Shown here: positions 4,720 through 8,815 of the stretch, one piece after another
How positions within the stretch are numbered: the stretch's first letter is position 1
Layout of the letters: every line of letters begins with the position of its first letter
Assembly: GCA_002500765.1 (NCBI GenBank)
Contig: DLSX01000198.1
Coordinates: 1-8,815 of the forward strand
DNA length: 8,815 nucleotides
Direction of reading: 5' to 3'
DNA from: Neorhizobium sp. UBA7851
Lineage (GTDB): Bacteria; Pseudomonadota; Alphaproteobacteria; Rhizobiales; Rhizobiaceae
The notes under the pieces: model-generated
Told to the model about the DNA's origin: nothing
Databases searched by the model: none
The model's input: the letters and a program-made list of their open reading frames with translations, nothing else
Translations under genes and position numbers: made by a program

Positions 4720-5910
4720 TCAGATTGCCGCCAGTGCCCGGGCGAAATCTTCCAGAAGATCCTCGCCGTCCTCGATCCCCGCCGAGAAGCGCACGGTTCC
4801 GGGCGAAATGCCGAGTTCGGCACGCGCTTCGTCGGTGAGATTCTTGTGTGTCGTCGTCGCCGGATGCGTGATCAGGCTGCGCGTGTCGCCGAGATTGTTG
4901 GAAATGGTGACCACTTCCAGCGCGTTCTGCAGCTTGAAGGCAGCTTCCTTGCCGCCCTTCAACTCGAAGCACACCAGCGTCGAGCCGCCGGTCATCTGCT
5001 TGGCGATGATATCGGCCTGCGGATGGTCCTTGCGACCCGGGTAAACGACCTTGGCAACATGTTTGTGCTCGGCCAGGAAGTCGGCAACCTTCGATGCGTT
5101 ATCGGTCTGCGCCCTGACCCGGATCGGCAGGGTCTCGAGCCCCTTGATCAGCGTCCAGGCGGTAAACGGCGACATGGCCGGGCCGGTATGGCGATAATAG
5201 TCCTGCAGATGCTCGGTCACCCATTCACGATCCGACAGGATCACGCCGGCAAGGCTGCGGCCCTGGCCGTCGATATGCTTGGTGGCCGAATAGACGACGA
5301 TATGCGCGCCGAGTTCCAACGGCTTCTGGAAGAGCGGAGTGGCGAACACGTTGTCGACCACGAGCTTCGCACCGATCTGGTTGGCAAGCCTGGCGACGCC
5401 CGCGATATCGATAACTTCGAGCGTCGGGTTTGTCGGGCTTTCGAGGAAGAAGACCTTGGTGTTCTTCTGGATTGCCTTTTCCCAGTTGGCGAGATCGCGC
5501 CCATCAACCAGCGTGCATTCGATGCCGTAGCGTGGAGCAAGCGTTTCGATCACCCAGCGGCAGGAACCGAACATTGCGCGGGCGGCAACGATATGATCGC
5601 CGGCCTTCAGCTGGCAGAGCAGGGCGGCGGAAACGGCGGCCATGCCGGAGGCTGTGGCGCGGGCTTCTTCCGCGCCTTCCAGCGCGCACATGCGCTTTTC
5701 GAACATGTCATTGGTCGGGCTGCCGTAACGGGCATAGATATAGCCATCGGTCTCGCCCTTGAAGCGCGCTTCAGCGGCCTCTGAGCTGTCATAAGCGAAA
5801 CCCTGCGTCAGGTAGATCGCTTCCGACATCTCGCCATATTGCGAGCGCAGCGTACCGCCGTGAACGAGAGTCGTTGCAGGGCGCCAATTTTTGTTCGGGA
5901 TTTTGCTCAT
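4720..5910 (-). CDS. metZ: O-succinylhomoserine sulfhydrylase
   Basis: This 396-residue PLP enzyme of the Cys/Met metabolism family joins sulfide to O-succinylhomoserine, making homocysteine and succinate: direct sulfhydrylation for methionine synthesis. Visible motifs are YARYGSPT at 59-66 and SGMAAV at 88-93 (PLP phosphate contacts), ESPTNP at 157-162, Asp186 in VVDNVFATP, SATKHIDGQGR at 208-218 with Lys211 as the Schiff-base lysine, and LGDTRSLITHPATTTH at 340-355. The start giving MSKIPNKNWRPATT matches MetZ and has AAGGTGG seven bases upstream. The frame is open further upstream to a GTG at 5985, but those codons are the riboswitch and its terminator, so a longer protein is unlikely. Cystathionine gamma-synthase or O-acetylhomoserine sulfhydrylase are alternatives within the family; the riboswitch and overall wording favour MetZ. 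Confidence 0.92.
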   Translation of the reverse strand: MSKIPNKNWRPATTLVHGGTLRSQYGEMSEAIYLTQGFAYDSSEAAEARFKGETDGYIYARYGSPTNDMFEKRMCALEGAEEARATASGMAAVSAALLCQLKAGDHIVAARAMFGSCRWVIETLAPRYGIECTLVDGRDLANWEKAIQKNTKVFFLESPTNPTLEVIDIAGVARLANQIGAKLVVDNVFATPLFQKPLELGAHIVVYSATKHIDGQGRSLAGVILSDREWVTEHLQDYYRHTGPAMSPFTAWTLIKGLETLPIRVRAQTDNASKVADFLAEHKHVAKVVYPGRKDHPQADIIAKQMTGGSTLVCFELKGGKEAAFKLQNALEVVTISNNLGDTRSLITHPATTTHKNLTDEARAELGISPGTVRFSAGIEDGEDLLEDFARALAAI

Positions 5911-5932
5911 GTACTGACCACCTTCGTGATAC

Positions 5933-5974
5933 AAAAAAACCGGCCGCAAAAGCAGACCGGTTTTCAACCCGGTC
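5933..5974 (-). terminator. metZ expression platform: mutually exclusive antiterminator and terminator
   Basis: On the minus strand GACCGG (5974-5969) can pair with CCGGTC (5960-5955) around an 8-base loop. Alternatively AAAACCGG (5964-5957) plus CTGC (5955-5952) pair with GCGG (5947-5944) plus CCGGTTTT (5943-5936) around a TTTT loop, with one bulged base. The latter ends in a run of seven T (5939-5933), a classical intrinsic terminator. The two hairpins share the bases CCGG at 5960-5957, so only one can form. The terminator ends 22 bases before the metZ ATG. Confidence 0.75.
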
Positions 5975-6028
5975 TTTTTAGCCACTTGTTTAACGTGGCT
6001 GCAAGCCGACCGGCCAAATCACCACGGG
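5969..6028 (-). promoter_or_regulatory. SAM-II riboswitch (metA motif)
   Basis: On the minus strand stem P1 is CGTGG (6026-6022) with CCACG (5998-5994). The loop carries TGATTT (6021-6016), and further on CTTGCAG (6005-5999), and the 3' part has the hallmark GCTAAAAAG (5982-5974). These are the conserved elements of SAM-II, the H-type pseudoknot aptamer that binds S-adenosylmethionine ahead of metA, metX and metZ genes in alphaproteobacteria. The pseudoknot is supported by CCGGTC in the loop (6013-6008), which is complementary to GACCGG (5974-5969). It sits 58 bases upstream of metZ and is followed by a terminator platform. Saturating SAM should turn metZ off. Confidence 0.88.
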
Positions 6029-6036
6029 ATAAAGGT

Positions 6037-6065
6037 GCCTTACGCCTCGCATGTGCTTGCGTCAA
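6037..6065 (-). promoter_or_regulatory. Candidate metZ promoter
   Basis: On the minus strand TTGACG (6065-6060) is followed after 17 bases by TAAGGC (6042-6037). The -35 is strong and the -10 weak. Transcription would begin near 6030, immediately before the first riboswitch stem, which is where a SAM-II leader should start. That position is the main support. Confidence 0.5.
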
Positions 6066-6111
6066 TGGTCCGCATTTGGTTTTGTCACCGCCAAAATTTG
6101 AAAGAAGTACC

Positions 6112-7203
6112 ATGACACGCGAAACGGGAATTCTGGCGGACCGCGCAATCTCCGCACTTTTCGAAACGGGACGGCTGATCTCCGAGCGCGAACTCGACCA
6201 GGATCAGATTCAGCCGGCAAGTCTCGACTTGCGTCTGGGTGCCAAGGCGTTTCGTGTCCGCGCCTCCTTCATGCCCGGTCCGAGCAGCCTCGTCTCTGAC
6301 AAGCTGGACCGGCTGAAGCTGCATGTCGTCGACCTTACCGAAGGTGCGGTTCTGGAAACCGGCTGCGTCTATATCGTGCCGCTGATGGAAAGCCTCGACC
6401 TTCCTGCAAATATGTCGGCTTCGGCCAACCCGAAATCCTCCACCGGCCGCCTCGATATCTTTACCCGCGTCATTACCGATCACGCGCAGGAATTCGACAA
6501 GATCCCGGCCGGTTATCGCGGTCCGCTCTATCTCGAAATCTCTCCGCGCACCTTCCCGATCGTCGCCCGCCAGGGCTCGCGCCTGTCGCAGATCCGCTTC
6601 CGCATCGGCAATGCCCTGCTGACCGAGCCGGAACTGCTGCATCTGCATGAGACCGAGACACTGGTCGCATCGGCAAAGCCGAACGTATCCGGCGGCGGCA
6701 TCGCGCTGTCGATCGACCTGAAGGGCGATGCGAACGGTCTGATCGGCTATCGCGGCAAGCACCACACCGCCGTCGTCGATGTCGACAAGAAGGCCCAGCA
6801 CGACGTCTTCGATTTCTGGGAGCCGCTTTATAGCCGTGGCCGCAACGAACTGATCCTCGATCCGGACGAATTCTACATCCTGGTCTCGCGGGAGGCCGTC
6901 CATGTACCGCCGCTTTACGCGGCCGAGATGACGCCCTTCGATCCGCTGGTCGGCGAATTCCGCGTCCACTATGCCGGTTTCTTCGATCCCGGCTTCGGAC
7001 ATGAAGCCGCAGGCGGGCGCGGCAGCCGCGCCGTTCTCGAAGTCCGCAGCCACGAGGTGCCCTTCATCCTCGAGGACAGCCAGATCGTCGGACGCCTCGT
7101 CTACGAGCATATGCTGGACGCGCCGCAGGGTCTCTACGGTTCCGGCCTCGGCTCGAACTACCAGGCTCAGGGCCTCAAACTCTCCAAGCATTTCCGCGGC
7201 TGA
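6112..7203 (+). CDS. dcd: dCTP deaminase, double-domain alphaproteobacterial form
   Basis: This 363-residue protein resembles 2'-deoxycytidine 5'-triphosphate deaminase, which converts dCTP to dUTP plus ammonia and so feeds thymidylate synthesis. It is about twice the usual 190 residues and looks like two copies of the trimeric dUTPase/Dcd beta fold. The N-terminal half has IQPASLDLRLG at 33-43, PKSSTGRLDIFTRVITDHA at 107-125 (the SSxxR substrate motif) and YRGPLYLEIS at 135-144, with Glu142 where Dcd has its catalytic glutamate. The C-terminal half has HYAGFFDPGFG at 286-296 and RAVLEVRS at 306-313 (Glu310), but no SSxxR, so it may be structural. The frame is open upstream to 5839 through the metZ leader, so the ATG at 6112 (MTRETGILAD) is preferred although its AGAAG site is weak. 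It diverges from metZ. Confidence 0.85.
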   Translation: MTRETGILADRAISALFETGRLISERELDQDQIQPASLDLRLGAKAFRVRASFMPGPSSLVSDKLDRLKLHVVDLTEGAVLETGCVYIVPLMESLDLPANMSASANPKSSTGRLDIFTRVITDHAQEFDKIPAGYRGPLYLEISPRTFPIVARQGSRLSQIRFRIGNALLTEPELLHLHETETLVASAKPNVSGGGIALSIDLKGDANGLIGYRGKHHTAVVDVDKKAQHDVFDFWEPLYSRGRNELILDPDEFYILVSREAVHVPPLYAAEMTPFDPLVGEFRVHYAGFFDPGFGHEAAGGRGSRAVLEVRSHEVPFILEDSQIVGRLVYEHMLDAPQGLYGSGLGSNYQAQGLKLSKHFRG

Positions 7204-7219
7204 CTATTCGCAAGCGCGC

Positions 7220-7249
7220 AACCGGCAGTCTTGACAGGGGCAGCCGGTT
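7220..7249. repeat. 7-base inverted repeat between dcd and tRNA-Gly
   Basis: AACCGGC (7220-7226) and GCCGGTT (7243-7249) are perfect complements with a 16-base loop. The loop contains the TTGACA -35 of the tRNA promoter. It begins 17 bases after the dcd stop and could slow or end dcd transcription, but only ATTGG follows it, so it is not a clear intrinsic terminator. Confidence 0.45.
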
Positions 7250-7259
7250 ATTGGAAACC
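7231..7259 (+). promoter_or_regulatory. Candidate tRNA-Gly promoter
   Basis: A perfect TTGACA (7231-7236) lies 34 bases before the tRNA. The -10 at a 17-base spacing (7254-7259, GAAACC) is poor. Placement suits a start about five bases before the mature tRNA, so the -35 is the main support. Confidence 0.4.
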
Positions 7260-7270
7260 TGCGCATGCAG

Positions 7271-7344
7271 GCGGGTGTAGCTCAATGGTAGAGCAGCAGC
7301 TTCCCAAGCTGAATACGAGGGTTCGATTCCCTTCACCCGCTCCA
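7271..7344 (+). tRNA. tRNA-Gly, anticodon CCC
   Basis: This 74-base cloverleaf includes an encoded CCA end. The acceptor stem pairs GCGGGTG (7271-7277) with CACCCGC (7334-7340), and T73 precedes CCA. The D arm is GCTC/GAGC around AATGGTA. The anticodon loop TTCCCAA (7301-7307) gives anticodon CCC, reading GGG. The anticodon stem has one outer G-A mismatch. The T arm has the loop TTCGATT (7322-7328) on the stem GAGGG/CCCTT. A short T-run follows at 7350-7354. It lies between dcd and a convergent glycosyltransferase gene. Confidence 0.96.
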
Positions 7345-7394
7345 GCATCTTTTTCCCGCCATGTAGTGTTTCAGGGCCCTTGAGGTCGCACCTA

Positions 7395-8815
7395 TCAGTC
7401 TTTTGACGTGGGAGAATGTGGGGTTTTGTTCCAGTGGAACGGTTTGGTCTTGAGCTCGATTACAGCCCGCCAGGCGGCAGCGGAGATCATCAGCCAATAG
7501 AAGGGCACTAGTGTCCATCGCCAGCCGACCAACCGTTTTTCATGGTCGATCATCGAGCCTACGCCCAGTCCGAGGAAGATCAGGTAGCTGCCGAGGATAT
7601 TGACGAAATCCATGACGAAAAGCGAGATGACGCCGAGCGGCAGGTCGTCTTTCGGCGCCTCCAGCATGGCCGACGTGCCGAGCCAGAGGAAAACGAAGAT
7701 CAGCGGGTGAAGCAGCGCGGAGATCAGCATCCCGCCCACCAACAGCTGGAAGGTCAGGAATGCGGGCAGGCCCATTTCCCGCATCAGTCGCGCTGGATCA
7801 CGCATCAGCACCAGCCATGTCTGCAGCCAGCCCTTGAACCAGCGGGCGCGCTGCGCCATCCAGACGGAAACATGAACCGGTGCATCCTCCAGCGTCTGGC
7901 AGGTCAGGACATCCGATAGATAACCGAGCCGGTAGAGGCGCAGACCCATATCGGCGTCCTCGGTGACGTTATACGGGTCCCAGCCGCCGACCTGCTTGAG
8001 GATCGCCGTCTTGAAATGATTGGATGTTCCGCCAAGCGGCAGGGGCATCCGCCGCCGCGCCAGCATCGGTAAAAGTCCGCGAAAAAGGGCGGAATATTCA
8101 AGCGAGAACAGCGCGCTCAGCGGCGATTGTCTTGCATTGGCGATGATCAGCGGCGCCTGCAGGCAGGCCAGTTCGGAAGGCCCTTTGAGGAAGGCCGCAT
8201 GGGCCTCGCGCAATTGCGTCGGATGCGGCCTGTCCTCCGCATCGTAGATGGCCAGATACTCCCCCCGTGCTGATGAAAGTGCGTAGGTCAGCGCCTTTGG
8301 CTTGGTCCGCGGCCCGATCGGGGGTACCGTGACGATCTCGAATTGCGGACCGGGTTGGAGCGCCAGGAGTGCGGCGATCGTCTCCGCATCATCCTCTTCG
8401 CAGATGAGCTTGATGTCGATGAGTGCATGCGGCCAGTCGAGCCGCTCGAGACAGGCCATGAGCTGGCTGACGACCGGGGCTTCGCGGTAGAGCGCCACCA
8501 TGACGGTATAGCGCGGCAATGGACCTGTCTGCCGGCTGAGCCTTTCAATCGGACTTGGTCGGTGTACTCTGAGGATCAAAGCCGTCAGCCGCAACATCAG
8601 CGAAGCGAAATAGGTCAGCGACAGGACGATATGCAGGACGAGCAGCATGACGACCGGTGCGACGAGAAAGGCTGCAACCGTTGCGGCAACCGCAGCGCCG
8701 GCGACGAAGCCCTGCGCTCCTGAAAGCACGGTTCTGGCGGAAAAGGCCGGTTGCCGCTCGAAAAGCCCGTTCGTCACTTCCCGTCCGCGCCGTCTGGCCC
8801 CGGCCGCCCACACCG
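7395..8815 (-). CDS. Family 2 glycosyltransferase, cellulose-synthase-like membrane protein (N-terminus outside window)
   Basis: The frame is open for 472 codons from 8813 and runs off the right edge, so the true start is not visible. The order is: two hydrophobic segments at about 34-56 and 57-80 (numbering from 8813), a cytoplasmic GT-A catalytic domain at about 100-330, then membrane segments at about 351-379, 395-420 and 432-447. Catalytic signatures are EEDDAET at 139-145, the DxD-like DAED at 191-194, TED at 284-286 (general base) and QRARW at 321-325, the QxxRW motif of processive beta-glycan synthases. It probably polymerises or extends an exopolysaccharide, but the sugar and product cannot be read from sequence. 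Rhizobial relatives often carry a GspE/MshE-type N-terminal domain, which would lie beyond the edge. No cellulose or curdlan operon partners are visible. It ends convergent with the tRNA. Confidence 0.85.
   Translation of the reverse strand, partial: VWAAGARRRGREVTNGLFERQPAFSARTVLSGAQGFVAGAAVAATVAAFLVAPVVMLLVLHIVLSLTYFASLMLRLTALILRVHRPSPIERLSRQTGPLPRYTVMVALYREAPVVSQLMACLERLDWPHALIDIKLICEEDDAETIAALLALQPGPQFEIVTVPPIGPRTKPKALTYALSSARGEYLAIYDAEDRPHPTQLREAHAAFLKGPSELACLQAPLIIANARQSPLSALFSLEYSALFRGLLPMLARRRMPLPLGGTSNHFKTAILKQVGGWDPYNVTEDADMGLRLYRLGYLSDVLTCQTLEDAPVHVSVWMAQRARWFKGWLQTWLVLMRDPARLMREMGLPAFLTFQLLVGGMLISALLHPLIFVFLWLGTSAMLEAPKDDLPLGVISLFVMDFVNILGSYLIFLGLGVGSMIDHEKRLVGWRWTLVPFYWLMISAAAWRAVIELKTKPFHWNKTPHSPTSKD

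Noticed and set aside
4846..5784. 312-codon plus-strand frame opposite metZ
   Set aside because: Antisense to the conserved metZ frame; no own start signals.
6085..7191. 368-codon minus-strand frame opposite dcd
   Set aside because: Antisense shadow of the Dcd-like gene, whose motifs are in the plus frame.
7395..8815. Naming the glycosyltransferase as cellulose or curdlan synthase
   Set aside because: The catalytic motifs are shared by many processive GT2 enzymes, the N-terminus is missing and no operon partners are visible.
1..8815. Search for mobile elements, CRISPR arrays, toxin-antitoxin or defence modules
   Set aside because: No transposase, integrase, spaced direct-repeat array or small toxin-like pair was seen; the tRNA has no adjacent duplicated 3' end or integrase.

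Overview
The window looks like chromosomal core DNA of an alphaproteobacterium in the Rhizobiaceae (Rhizobium/Agrobacterium/Sinorhizobium type). The evidence is a GcrA-family cell-cycle regulator, the gene order gcrA-argD-argF-hslO-apaG-metZ-dcd, a RIME-like rhizobial palindromic repeat, a SAM-II riboswitch ahead of metZ, and high-GC codon use. I see no phage, transposon, CRISPR array or defence system. The genes are ordinary housekeeping genes; the interesting signals are regulatory and lie between them.

Layout: (1) Bases 1-216, minus strand: the first 72 codons of gcrA, cut by the window edge. (2) Bases 217-621: a 405-base divergent intergenic region with a dense cluster of GANTC (CcrM methylation) sites, a CtrA-like box, a candidate gcrA promoter, and on the plus strand a good promoter and hairpin leader for argD. 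(3) Plus strand: argD (622-1818), a RIME-like element, argF (1971-2888), a candidate heat-shock promoter with a duplicated -35 element, then hslO (3094-4083). (4) hslO converges on apaG (minus, 4111-4503) across a 27-base gap containing a terminator-like palindrome. (5) apaG has its own promoter, which directly abuts the U-tract of a metZ terminator. metZ (minus, 4720-5910) has a SAM-II riboswitch and a transcription-terminator expression platform. (6) Divergent from metZ, a double-length dCTP deaminase gene (6112-7203), then tRNA-Gly(CCC) (7271-7344). (7) From 7395 to the right edge, minus strand, the C-terminal part of a membrane-anchored family 2 glycosyltransferase.

Functionally, argD and argF provide two steps of arginine synthesis. 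Hsp33 is a redox-activated holdase, and its candidate sigma-32 type promoter would let it be induced apart from the arg genes. metZ makes homocysteine from O-succinylhomoserine and is predicted to be shut off by S-adenosylmethionine. The dCTP deaminase supplies dUTP for thymidylate synthesis. The most notable feature is the GANTC cluster beside the regulator that acts at methylated GANTC sites, which suggests methylation-linked autoregulation of gcrA. I found no evidence of a wholly new system.
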